Source of the DNA: a virus
IMG/VR virus record: IMGVR_UViG_3300008050_008966
Span: 1-64,000 of that record
DNA: 64,000 bases
Reading direction: 5' to 3' (one strand)
Below are positions 33,655 through 43,454 of this stretch, piece after piece. Within the stretch, counting starts at the first letter, position 1, and the number at the start of each line of letters is the position of its first letter. The translations under genes were made by a program, and so were the position numbers. The notes under the pieces are model-generated. The model did not search any database and was not told where the DNA came from. It worked only from the letters and a program-made list of their open reading frames with translations.

Positions 33655-34605
33655 ATGGCAGGATCTACAAAAGGAGTACAAAAAAAAGGAGTTGCTAGTG
33701 CAAAACAACGGTTTAAAGATACTAGCGGCGAAAATAAGAATACTGGTATTTATTGTGGCCCAATGGTCGAGGGTTTCCCTGAAATAATTGAAGGTGAGGG
33801 CCAAACATATGACCATGGTTCGAATAACACATATATATGTCAAGGCCGAGATCAGCCGCGTGATCTGAAAAGCGGCCATGGCGGAGCCGGCGAGACTCAT
33901 TGTGGCATGGTTAAAATTGTTGTTGGATCTCAAGGTGTTAACGCCAAAGATGTTGACCCCAGTACTGGAAAAAAACTATATGCAGATCCTGATCCCACAA
34001 AGGACGCGGCAACAGTTTATATTAGTCAAACATCAGATGTTGATGATAACTTTAAAATAGCCGCCGGCACAGCCGGCAAAAGTAAAGCTAAATCTTGTAT
34101 TGTTTTAAAAGCAGATGATGTTCGACATGTTTCTAGACAAGGAATTAAATTAGTAACAGGCACTGATGTTAATAACTCAAGAGATAATGAGGTATCGGTT
34201 CACTATGGGATTGACTTAATCGGAGGCAATAACGATAGTGATATGCAAGCAATGGTTAAAGCTGGAAATTTGGTGAAGGCCCTGGAGGAACTAAATCTAG
34301 AGATTAAAAAATTAAATGGAACTGTGGCTGGCTTTGTTCAATATCAAATGCAGTTTAACTTAGCAACAATGTTCCATTTTCATATTACACTTTTTCCGCT
34401 AATGCCCACATTGCCTGATATATTTGTATTGCCAGCGCTCGGTGCTCCAGCGAACGGTCAGCTAGGCTCAAGAACATTTACATCACTGGCATCGCAAAAG
34501 AGTAGATTAGCTACTTGGAAACAAAATTATTTGCAACCCCATGGTAAGGCCCCCGGCGCCGCAGGCAGAACTTATATAGGTTCGTCTTGGCACAATCTTT
34601 CGTAG
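33655..34605 (+). CDS. Putative baseplate spike / beta-helix protein
   Basis: 316 residues. The N-terminus is basic and flexible. Residues 30-75 have Gly/Cys/His-rich turns (GIYCGPMVEGFPEI, YICQGRDQPRDL, GETHCGMVKI). Residues 120-175 have short alternating strands (ATVYISQTSDVDDNF, SCIVLKADDVRHVSRQGIKLVTG), like the repeating strands of phage spikes. A long helix follows, and the C-terminus is aromatic and proline-rich. Between the amidase and the giant tail protein, a central-spike or hub-cap role is plausible. The ribosome site is TTAAGGAG, 16 bases before the ATG. Confidence 0.45.
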   Translation: MAGSTKGVQKKGVASAKQRFKDTSGENKNTGIYCGPMVEGFPEIIEGEGQTYDHGSNNTYICQGRDQPRDLKSGHGGAGETHCGMVKIVVGSQGVNAKDVDPSTGKKLYADPDPTKDAATVYISQTSDVDDNFKIAAGTAGKSKAKSCIVLKADDVRHVSRQGIKLVTGTDVNNSRDNEVSVHYGIDLIGGNNDSDMQAMVKAGNLVKALEELNLEIKKLNGTVAGFVQYQMQFNLATMFHFHITLFPLMPTLPDIFVLPALGAPANGQLGSRTFTSLASQKSRLATWKQNYLQPHGKAPGAAGRTYIGSSWHNLS

Positions 34606-34614
34606 GATATATTT

Positions 34615-37600
34615 ATGGCGAAGCTAACATTACAAGACTTAATTCTTCACGATTGGAAAAAGGCCGCCGCGATGGACTCCGACCTCAACAACCGGATCAT
34701 CAACGCCACCGACGACGAGTTAGCCGACGGCATGCCCTTATCTAATTGGCAAGCCACTGCCGAAACCTACTCTGTCGGTAGCAATCTCGGCAATCGTTGG
34801 ACAGAATTAAGCCTTTCAGAATTAGATCCCAACTATTCCGTTCAGCCTCAGTTCGGGAATAGTTCAATTTATGATACCTACATAACGCCTCCCATGCAAT
34901 TGCAAATTTCTGATGCGCCCATGGCAGTTGATAATCTTGATTATATTTTATGGACCAAGCTTGAGTCACTAACATGGAATTTAATTCCTGAATGGGTTAC
35001 TGATTTGGGAATGTTTGCGATTTTTTATAATGTTGCAAAAGCAGTCAAAAATGGTACTACTACAGATAATATTTTGAAAGAAGTATTAAGTTCTGTTTAT
35101 GATGCTTGGAACAATGTTGGTTTTCTTCAATATATTGCGGATCCGAATGGTTTGGGGGTACCAACTGTCACAACTTTGAAAATCGAAGAAACTGATGTCA
35201 ATGTTTCATATTTAGATTTCGCGCTTTTTATAACCAAATATCCCCATGTTTATGCTTTTTCATCAGCCCGTGAGCAAGCCATCGAAGAATTAAAAAATAC
35301 CGGGACTACCACTGTATTTGATGCCGGCTCAAGCGACGCAACTGTTGCAGCTGCGATACAAGAAGTTAATATTACACCAGATCCGATTATCGCTGCGCCT
35401 CCCGAAAATCAAGTAGGTACTCATTATGTAAGAAGATTTTTGGGTGATGATCCGGAAGATGAAGATGCTCCCAAAACAATGGCACTTCTGCGTACCGATT
35501 ATGTTAAATCTGGAGATGCAGCTGCCTCCATTCCAGCTGCTGATACCAAGACTGGCGATGAATATAATGCTGATCAAACTCTTTTTTCAGGAAGTCCAAA
35601 GAAAGAATTGCCCTCTCACACACAAGTGGTTGTCTTAAAGAAGGGCATAGGAAAGGGCGCGCTTTTTTACAAAGTCGACGTTTTAAAAGAATCAGGAGAG
35701 GTAGAGGACAGCGGTTATATTGATTCGCGAGTTTTAAACGAATTTCAGGGCTATACTCTTGAAAAATATTGCAGTTTTATCAATGGACCGTTGCCGACAG
35801 TTGAAGTTGCGGAACCTGATGAATCTTATGTGGTTCCTAGTTGGTGGGAAAAAACAAAATGTGAGCCATTTCTTAATAAAAAAGAAAATGAATATTGGGT
35901 AACACTAGAATATGATAAGAAAGATTTTGAAGAAGGCGGCAAGATCGAACAAAATCCGGATGTAATTGCCCAAGAAGGCCTCGCCGCCTTATTGGATTTT
36001 TATGGCTTAAGGAACACTCCGGATGTAATTGATACTTTTATTCAGGGGGCTGGTGATGAAATAAAAGCAGGCGAAAAATCACAATCAGACGCCGAACGCC
36101 CCGATGCTTTTGTACAAGTTTTGGTACAAGTGCCTCAAACTTATTTTGATGCAGATTGGCCCAAGAGAACTAGGATGCCTACGCATGATGAGTGGGCGAA
36201 GATTATCAAAAAATCATATGGGGAGATTCCCCGAGACCGCGGCCAGATGGTCGACAACCAGATTATAATTATTCGTGTTATCACAAACAAAGTAAGAGAA
36301 AGAATAAATAAATTAAAACAAAATTTACAACAATTTAAACAACGTATTACACAATATGAAGGAAAAGTCATTGGCATCTCAAAAAGTGAGATTGATAAAA
36401 AAATCCAAAGATTGGATAAATTTGTTGCACAGATAACGGAATTTTTAAAATTAAATGATAAAGAATTTAAAGAAAGCCAAGAAGATATTTTAGAGATTGG
36501 GCTCACGCGTGATTTTAAAGTTGCGGTATATGCGATGTTTTCCGAACAGCCGGCAGCCGGCTCGGTAAGAAAAACAGAGCCTTTGAGAAAAGGAATCAGG
36601 TGCTTAAGAGAAACAAATGATGTAATTGCTGATCGAAGAACGGCCGTTTATTATTTTCAAGCAGAACAAATCGATAAAACAAGAGAGCCCACCGATGAAA
36701 ATGATGATTTGGGCGGAATTCATTGGGTTGTGGGCTTTACTCTTTACGAATCGCTAACGTTGGTACCCGGCGGAAAAGCAGAAGAAGAAGAGGAAGAAGA
36801 GGCCATAAACCCAGATCCTTCAGAAGAAGAAGAGGTGCCGAAAGAGGAGCCAACTTTAAAAACAGCAGAAGATGAATCTGAAGCAAAAGCAAAGCGCGAC
36901 GAACCAAAAGAAGTAAAGAAAACAGAAGATAAAGCAAAAAATAAAACAGATTCAGGTGGTGATAGCCTTTTTGAGGGCGATAATTTCGCCAATCTTTTAA
37001 AAAACGTTGTGACGTCAGAAGATATGTATAAAAATATTTTATTTCGTATTAATTTGGGTGAATTTCTCGCCCGCGCTGTCGCCTGTTTGAAAAATCAATT
37101 ACCGGCCCTCGACGCTGCAGCTGCAGCTTTAACTGGCTTTCTCAAAATGCTTCCGAAAAAAGAATTAGTAATGATATTGACGAACGCGTATCTTTTACAA
37201 AAAATCAAGGACGAGAAAGGAGAAGATGCGGAGGCAGAAATTAGAAAAGAAATTGCCGCCAGCATACTGGCTGAGCAAGAAAAGAAAGCTGCCGAAGATG
37301 CATCAAAACTTAGTGATACTGCGCCGGCCGCGGACCTATCGGTGCAATCAAATGATTCGGGATATGAAATTGTTAATGGTCAGAATGATGGATCAGATCT
37401 AGTTGAAATTAGCGCATGGGGTACCCCGCCTCCATCAGGATCTGCAGAAGCCGAGAAACTTGAAACCGAAGAAGAGCCATTTGGAGGATATGAAATTATC
37501 AATGGCGAAAGCGAAGGTCCCGAGACTCCACCAGGATTAGCATCTAAAACTAGTAAATTTGGTGGTAAAAATTGGGCTGCTATTGGCATAGCTGCTCTTT

Positions 37601-40600
37601 CAATTTTTAAAAAACTTGGCGCCACAGATATTCTTATGAATGTTTTCCAGAGCATGCTCGATGAAATGAAAGATAATTTAGCAAAAGGACTCGATACTTC
37701 TTCTTGGCCGCCCGGGCTAAAAGAGCTTGGCGATCTCTTGAATCCATACTTGGACAGGTTAAAAATTATTTTGGATGTGGCTGCAGCCAGTGGCCTCCTC
37801 ACAGCTGAGAATATAGAGCAGGTAATAAGAACTCAGGATGCTCCTGCGGTTGGCATGCCTGGTGCGGAATATACCGATGATCCCCTAGCCGGCCTAGATG
37901 AAGCAATAGAACAAATGTTAATCCAAATAATTACAGAAATTTTGGTCACTGCAATTAAGACATTATTAGAAGAAATACTTAAACACTGCGAAGGCCTTGA
38001 TATAGAAAGAGTTTTGGCAGATCAACAACTGCGCGCCGCCGCTGCAGCTGCAGCAGAACGCGAGGCCATGGAAGACGAATGGCAAAATGCTTATACTTCG
38101 ATGTCCGATATGACGGAAGATGATATCACAACAATGACCGACGAGGATCTGTATGGTCGCAGAGGAGCTGTTGGCGATCCAAACGCCAGCAACCTTGCTG
38201 GTACCATCGACATGTCTTCTTTATATGTTGATTCAAGTCGTTTTGATCGAAATTTGGGCAATATAGCGAAAGAATTAAATCCAAATATGCCAATTTCATA
38301 TGATGTCATAGAAGAATTGAAACTTTTATTGGATTATTTGTCGCAAGTATTGAAGCCTACTGAGATTTGTTCTCTTTTATCATATGCCGCTAGTGAGTCC
38401 ACCTTAAAAATAGTTCTTAAGATAATCAACACTAATAATTCTTTTGAGGTTCTTCGTCTTTTCATAACAACAACCGATGATGTTGCAAAATATTTTGCTC
38501 TCCTGGGGCAATATGTTGATAATTCTATTTGTGAAAATGCCATCAAAGATTTAAGTTTGATCGCAATGCTTTGTGAAAAAGCGATTTCAGAAGATTTCTA
38601 CTGCAATGTTTTGAAACAAAAAGGTTTTTCTGAAGAACAATGTGAACAAATGATGAGCGAAAAAAAGGATGCTCTGAAAGATCAGTTAGAAAAACTAGAA
38701 CAAATTCTATCTTTTCCGACCTTGTCTGATTATTTTCAATCTCAAATACCACAAGATATTTGTGAACCCGGGAGTCCACTAGCTGCTTTAATAAATGATC
38801 CACAAATTAATATGATAATGGATAGTGCTATTAAGACTATTATTAGAGTAATTTCCCAACAATTCGATATGGAAATGATGGGTGTAAAATCTATCTTTAT
38901 AAAAGAAACAATTGTTCCGTACGGCGGCGAATACCCTCGCTATCCTGAATTGGGAAGAGATTTTATGCAAGGCTCCCCCGGCTCCGCGGGCCTCAGAGGA
39001 AATAACGGAATTGAAGAAGACGCGTTATTTTTTGACGATGCCGGCGCGCCCCTGCCAGATAATTGGCCGAGACAAGATATAATAGAAAAATCAGTTGCCC
39101 CAGAATTAAATTTAAATCTTAAAGAAGATAATACCTCCAATATTCTAACACAAGGCATTGTGAGTATTGACACTCAATCTTCTGATAATTTTGTATATAC
39201 CCTATATTCAACAACCAACAAGCCATCAGACTTGATGTATCAGCCCTATGATTACACCGGTGAACTTGAGACTTACGTAGAGCAGTCTCTAGAGCCCACA
39301 ACTAGCTTAAAAAATCAAATTCTTGCCCTTGTCGGCGAAGGTCCGTGGGTTCAATATGGTGGTATGTCGCATGATCCTCCCCCCAATACTGACATTGAGC
39401 AGGCGATGGGAGGATCCTGGTACCCAGGCGGCCAATGGCACTCAAAACACATTATTTGGGAAGATCTTAAAAGGGAGAAAGCCGAGGAACAAGATATACT
39501 TGATGAGATGATTATTGACTGTGAGGCGGTCGGCGATTCCTGTGACGTGGATGCCCTGGGCAAACAGGCAACAAAGGTAACCGGCCTCACCGGCAAGATC
39601 GCCGTGGCCAAGGCCGCCCGTGACCACATCAGGTACGGCGACAACCAGGCCGAGGATCTCTGGTTCATATATATGGAGATTATAGGGGAAAATTATGCAA
39701 AAGCCCAGGCCAATGAAGCAGGCATGCAGGGCATGACCGAATGGAATACTGGATTGGCAGAAACAGCTGCAGCTGCAGCCGAATCTAGTTTTTATTTCAT
39801 AAATCCAGATAATACAGATATAACCAGCAGAATGGTTGAAGTATACTTTCCTAAATATAGCTATATCGTGGCACAACAGGCACAAAATGATAAGAATTCT
39901 TTTACACTAGACTATAACCGATTCAAAGTTTGGTATCAGGGATCCAAAAATAAAGAAGGGCTAAGGAAGATACATGAATTAAGTTTTGATGTGAATGATA
40001 CAGTTGGAAATAAAGAAGCTTATGACCTATTGGCCTCCACAACTGCGGGCGCCCTAGACAATATTAATGGCAATGGTGGAATAACACTGACAGATGAATT
40101 AACAATTCCGCAGTATACATTTGCAAAATGGTTGTCTTTCTCTTTAAATAAATTTACAGCCGGAAATGGTGTTAGAGCAGAACTAGAGAACAATATTTCC
40201 GATATGCATCAATATTTAGTAGCCAATGAATTGGGGAAAATTTTTAAGAATATCGGTAAATCACGTCTTTTTAATATAAATAATTTTTCTAAATTACTTT
40301 TTTCACCAAAATCTCAATGGGCTATCGATAGATTAGTTTGCAATAATCTAGAAGGAGGAGATCTCGGTGATTTAAGAAAAAGCCTTCTTGATCCAGACGG
40401 AATCAAGGACATGGTAGATGAATATTACAAAAAGATTGCTTGCGAAGCCTACGGGGCCCCCGACAATGGCGCAGATCCAGTCAATGACGCAATAAAATAT
40501 GCAATGGTTTTGATTTTTGCGCGCCTAAATGTAGCTGAATTCATAGTTCGCGCGGCAATTTTCTTTTCTCGCTATTCAGTTGAACAAACAATTTTAGATT

Positions 40601-42942
40601 CTGATTTATTTCTTACGCTCGTTGCCAGCAGAATGAAAGAAAGCAGCGACATGTTCAGCACTGATTTTATGACAGATGTTTATGATACTTCTTACAATAT
40701 TTTGAAAAGGCGCGTCTTTGAGAAGAAGAAAATCAAATTTTTAAGTAATGAAATTTTTTGGGATATTACAAAAAATGAAGAGGAAAGAAGATTTACAAAT
40801 ATTAAAGAAAATATCTTTAATTTAGCAGATATGAAAGTCCTCAGCAACAAGCCGATTAAGCCATCTTTGTTAGTAAAAATTACAGAAGGCCTAGGATTTG
40901 ATACATCGCAGCCAGTAGCTCTTTCTCAAGTCTACAGTAGATTAAAAAAGAAGTTACAAGATATTTCACTTAAATATTTAATAAATGAAAATATTAAATC
41001 TTTGGCGCCAAAAGTAAACAAAATGCTTCTCGACAAAGATGTTAAAAACATTTCAGAAAATACCATATTGGCCTCAAGTACAATTTATGATATACCAACT
41101 AAATTAATTTCTTTTGAAGAAATTGAAGATAAATTTCCTGGAACTGCAGTGGGAATTTCCTCAACTCCTCCAGGCTGTCAGCCGGGATCGACTTGTTTTT
41201 GGCAACTTTCAGACTCAGGTGGCTCAAATACCACTTACCTTTTTAAAAGCTTCGAAGAAGAGAGAATTGCTGAAGATGGCTACGATATTAAAAACATTAA
41301 TGTTGATAATAACTTTTTTAGAGATGAGGGGTCTGACCTCGCGGATGCTGGAAAGTCTAGTTCTTTTTATAACCACGATGGCTATTTTACAGACTTGGGT
41401 GAAAAAACAAAAAATGGAGGATTTATTCTTCAAAGATATGTGAAAGTAAAAATAAATAATTCTGACGATGCAATTAATAAACTTGGTGCATTAAACAATA
41501 ATTTACATTCATCTATGAAAAGTAATTTTTTAACATCTATTAACGCCGATGATTTATTATCTACCAACAAAGCAGGAAATTTATATATATCCTATAAAGC
41601 TTTCGATTATGGATTGAAAAGTTTGTTAGAAACGCTCATGGGGTACGCGCTGTCGGCCACCTTCGACCTGGAGCAAGTATTATTAAGTGATATGTTTTCT
41701 ACTATTAGTTATGGTATTAGAATGGTTTATGTATTACCCCATGGAAATGTTGCAAATTTTGTTACGGATACAGATAATTTTCCGTTAAAATTCTCATCCA
41801 AAGTTTTTGATGCAGTTTCACAAGATCTATCTATTCCTGGCTCCGTTCATAATTTGATAAAATCTTCAATTGAAGGTGCAACAGCCGCGGCCGGCCCCGA
41901 AGAACAAGCCTTAAAAGAAAATATTTTTGTTAATCGCGCATATGAAATTAGAGAACTTAGCGCCACAGATCCCGAGACCAAATCAATATTCGCACAAGCA
42001 GCCGATGAAGCTTATATAGAGATGATTACATCCGACTATGATGATTTTTATGAAGAACAAGCGGCGCAAGAAGTGATGTCGGAGCTTCAGACCGCTGAGG
42101 CCTCTACGAAACATTTGAAATCAATATATGTAATTCCTATTGAAGGCGCCTGGAAAGAAAGAAACTTATCTGGATTGGGCACATATGCTTTCGTTGATTC
42201 AAATATTGTGGATCACATATTAGGGCCTAGCTTACCTGATATTGATTCTTTGATTCAGCGTAAAGGGATGGCATCGCAAACGCGTTTAGGCAAAGAAGTA
42301 TTAGATCTCCCTTCCAGCGCGCTCATGAATAAATTTGCGATGCCCTACAAAGATCTTCTAAACACTGCGTTACTACACACGATATATTTTCCGTATAGAT
42401 CAAATTATAATTTTGATAATTTATTAAAGAAAAGCAAAGAATCTACTGTACAGCAGCACAAAGCAGCTTCAGTACCCAGAGATGAACATCCGGAATTAAT
42501 AGTCGATCCTGGTGAAGCCGGCGTCGAAGATTTTAACGATATTTTAGATAAATCAATGTCGATGGGTCTTACTGATTTTGCATTTTATGATTTTATTAAA
42601 ACTATTATTCCCAAGTGGATTCTTCGCTATACGGTAGGACAGGTTGATCCCTGCATGGCCAAGGCTATGGAAATTCAAGAAGAAAGAAAGCTGGATGACT
42701 CGAAATTACCAGATATTGTTGCTGAAATTAGGCCGGTCCCAATATTTCCAACATATTTTCCATGGATGGGGGATCCAAAATATCCAATTACAGTAGCTGG
42801 AATAATTTACACTGCTTTGCAATTTTTAACTGGTGTTGAAGATATGCACCACGTGGCACCGCCAGAAGAATCCACTGTAGATTACGATCCAGAATTAGAT
42901 ATTGATTTGGGTGCTTCTTTACCCGAAGATGCGTGTGATTAA
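34615..42942 (+). CDS. Giant structural protein, 2775 residues
   Basis: No family recognised. The N-terminus is mixed; residues 565-625 are a long Lys/Gln-rich coiled coil (RINKLKQNLQQFKQRITQ). Residues 722-790 are Lys/Glu-rich and disordered. Helical regions with alanine-rich runs follow, and the middle has a duplicated motif GYEI(V/I)NG at 916-922 and 958-964. The C-terminal half is a long helical array with SDMFSTISYGIRMVYVLP and a final acidic Pro/Asp end. At 8.3 kb it precedes gp25 and follows the spike gene, so a baseplate or tail role is most likely. GC-rich patches occur at 34660-34740 and 39541-39660. A fusion of several baseplate proteins is possible. Confidence 0.6.
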   Translation: MAKLTLQDLILHDWKKAAAMDSDLNNRIINATDDELADGMPLSNWQATAETYSVGSNLGNRWTELSLSELDPNYSVQPQFGNSSIYDTYITPPMQLQISDAPMAVDNLDYILWTKLESLTWNLIPEWVTDLGMFAIFYNVAKAVKNGTTTDNILKEVLSSVYDAWNNVGFLQYIADPNGLGVPTVTTLKIEETDVNVSYLDFALFITKYPHVYAFSSAREQAIEELKNTGTTTVFDAGSSDATVAAAIQEVNITPDPIIAAPPENQVGTHYVRRFLGDDPEDEDAPKTMALLRTDYVKSGDAAASIPAADTKTGDEYNADQTLFSGSPKKELPSHTQVVVLKKGIGKGALFYKVDVLKESGEVEDSGYIDSRVLNEFQGYTLEKYCSFINGPLPTVEVAEPDESYVVPSWWEKTKCEPFLNKKENEYWVTLEYDKKDFEEGGKIEQNPDVIAQEGLAALLDFYGLRNTPDVIDTFIQGAGDEIKAGEKSQSDAERPDAFVQVLVQVPQTYFDADWPKRTRMPTHDEWAKIIKKSYGEIPRDRGQMVDNQIIIIRVITNKVRERINKLKQNLQQFKQRITQYEGKVIGISKSEIDKKIQRLDKFVAQITEFLKLNDKEFKESQEDILEIGLTRDFKVAVYAMFSEQPAAGSVRKTEPLRKGIRCLRETNDVIADRRTAVYYFQAEQIDKTREPTDENDDLGGIHWVVGFTLYESLTLVPGGKAEEEEEEEAINPDPSEEEEVPKEEPTLKTAEDESEAKAKRDEPKEVKKTEDKAKNKTDSGGDSLFEGDNFANLLKNVVTSEDMYKNILFRINLGEFLARAVACLKNQLPALDAAAAALTGFLKMLPKKELVMILTNAYLLQKIKDEKGEDAEAEIRKEIAASILAEQEKKAAEDASKLSDTAPAADLSVQSNDSGYEIVNGQNDGSDLVEISAWGTPPPSGSAEAEKLETEEEPFGGYEIINGESEGPETPPGLASKTSKFGGKNWAAIGIAALSIFKKLGATDILMNVFQSMLDEMKDNLAKGLDTSSWPPGLKELGDLLNPYLDRLKIILDVAAASGLLTAENIEQVIRTQDAPAVGMPGAEYTDDPLAGLDEAIEQMLIQIITEILVTAIKTLLEEILKHCEGLDIERVLADQQLRAAAAAAAEREAMEDEWQNAYTSMSDMTEDDITTMTDEDLYGRRGAVGDPNASNLAGTIDMSSLYVDSSRFDRNLGNIAKELNPNMPISYDVIEELKLLLDYLSQVLKPTEICSLLSYAASESTLKIVLKIINTNNSFEVLRLFITTTDDVAKYFALLGQYVDNSICENAIKDLSLIAMLCEKAISEDFYCNVLKQKGFSEEQCEQMMSEKKDALKDQLEKLEQILSFPTLSDYFQSQIPQDICEPGSPLAALINDPQINMIMDSAIKTIIRVISQQFDMEMMGVKSIFIKETIVPYGGEYPRYPELGRDFMQGSPGSAGLRGNNGIEEDALFFDDAGAPLPDNWPRQDIIEKSVAPELNLNLKEDNTSNILTQGIVSIDTQSSDNFVYTLYSTTNKPSDLMYQPYDYTGELETYVEQSLEPTTSLKNQILALVGEGPWVQYGGMSHDPPPNTDIEQAMGGSWYPGGQWHSKHIIWEDLKREKAEEQDILDEMIIDCEAVGDSCDVDALGKQATKVTGLTGKIAVAKAARDHIRYGDNQAEDLWFIYMEIIGENYAKAQANEAGMQGMTEWNTGLAETAAAAAESSFYFINPDNTDITSRMVEVYFPKYSYIVAQQAQNDKNSFTLDYNRFKVWYQGSKNKEGLRKIHELSFDVNDTVGNKEAYDLLASTTAGALDNINGNGGITLTDELTIPQYTFAKWLSFSLNKFTAGNGVRAELENNISDMHQYLVANELGKIFKNIGKSRLFNINNFSKLLFSPKSQWAIDRLVCNNLEGGDLGDLRKSLLDPDGIKDMVDEYYKKIACEAYGAPDNGADPVNDAIKYAMVLIFARLNVAEFIVRAAIFFSRYSVEQTILDSDLFLTLVASRMKESSDMFSTDFMTDVYDTSYNILKRRVFEKKKIKFLSNEIFWDITKNEEERRFTNIKENIFNLADMKVLSNKPIKPSLLVKITEGLGFDTSQPVALSQVYSRLKKKLQDISLKYLINENIKSLAPKVNKMLLDKDVKNISENTILASSTIYDIPTKLISFEEIEDKFPGTAVGISSTPPGCQPGSTCFWQLSDSGGSNTTYLFKSFEEERIAEDGYDIKNINVDNNFFRDEGSDLADAGKSSSFYNHDGYFTDLGEKTKNGGFILQRYVKVKINNSDDAINKLGALNNNLHSSMKSNFLTSINADDLLSTNKAGNLYISYKAFDYGLKSLLETLMGYALSATFDLEQVLLSDMFSTISYGIRMVYVLPHGNVANFVTDTDNFPLKFSSKVFDAVSQDLSIPGSVHNLIKSSIEGATAAAGPEEQALKENIFVNRAYEIRELSATDPETKSIFAQAADEAYIEMITSDYDDFYEEQAAQEVMSELQTAEASTKHLKSIYVIPIEGAWKERNLSGLGTYAFVDSNIVDHILGPSLPDIDSLIQRKGMASQTRLGKEVLDLPSSALMNKFAMPYKDLLNTALLHTIYFPYRSNYNFDNLLKKSKESTVQQHKAASVPRDEHPELIVDPGEAGVEDFNDILDKSMSMGLTDFAFYDFIKTIIPKWILRYTVGQVDPCMAKAMEIQEERKLDDSKLPDIVAEIRPVPIFPTYFPWMGDPKYPITVAGIIYTALQFLTGVEDMHHVAPPEESTVDYDPELDIDLGASLPEDACD

Positions 42943-42955
42943 CGACATTCCGCAA

Positions 42956-42963
42956 TATAAATT
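42956..42963 (+). promoter_or_regulatory. Candidate T4-type late promoter before gp25
   Basis: TATAAATT matches 7 of 8 bases of the T4 late consensus TATAAATA. It lies in the 94-base AT-rich gap between the giant tail gene and gp25, 74 bases upstream of ATG 43037. The gp55-like gene upstream makes such a promoter sensible. Random AT-rich sequence can produce this match. Confidence 0.3.
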
Positions 42964-43036
42964 TAAAAAAATAAATAAAATAAAATTTTAGTTTAATAAA
43001 CACAATAATTACTTATAACACAGAAGGATTAAAAAT

Positions 43037-43420
43037 ATGTACGGAATTTCTCCCAAGATACCACTATTCGTTGATGACCTAGACGGTCACTATGGTTTGA
43101 ACAAAACTATGAAAGAAGCTATAAAACAAAATTTTAGAAATCTAATGTTTACTATTCCCGGCGAGCGCGTGATGGACGACGATTTTGGAGTTGGGCTAAG
43201 AAGATATTTGTTTGAAAATTTTGATAGTGAGCTGGTATCTAGATTAAAAGGCAGAATTAAAACTCAAGTACAAACATATTTGCCTTTCCTTAATTTGCTG
43301 GCGGTAGACATATCACAGGGTGTTACAAATTCTAATAGAATGAATGTATATGTATCGTATTCTATCGGAAATTTGGGTGATTCCGATAATTTACTTCTTA
43401 CTATATCAAATACAATTTAA
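43037..43420 (+). CDS. 25: Baseplate wedge subunit gp25 (GPW family)
   Basis: 127 residues, the expected gp25 length. LNKTMKEAIKQNFRNLMFTIPGERVMDDDFG covers the long helix, then PGER (41-44) in place of the EPR motif, and GVGLRRYLFE. The remainder forms the beta sandwich with IKTQVQTYLP and VYVSYSIG. gp25 forms the inner wedge and starts sheath assembly in T4. GAAGGATT precedes ATG 43037. It is followed directly by gp6, the conserved order in T4-like viruses. Confidence 0.92.
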   Translation: MYGISPKIPLFVDDLDGHYGLNKTMKEAIKQNFRNLMFTIPGERVMDDDFGVGLRRYLFENFDSELVSRLKGRIKTQVQTYLPFLNLLAVDISQGVTNSNRMNVYVSYSIGNLGDSDNLLLTISNTI

Positions 43421-43454
43421 ACATAAAACTAATTAATATTGTTGAGGATATCAT

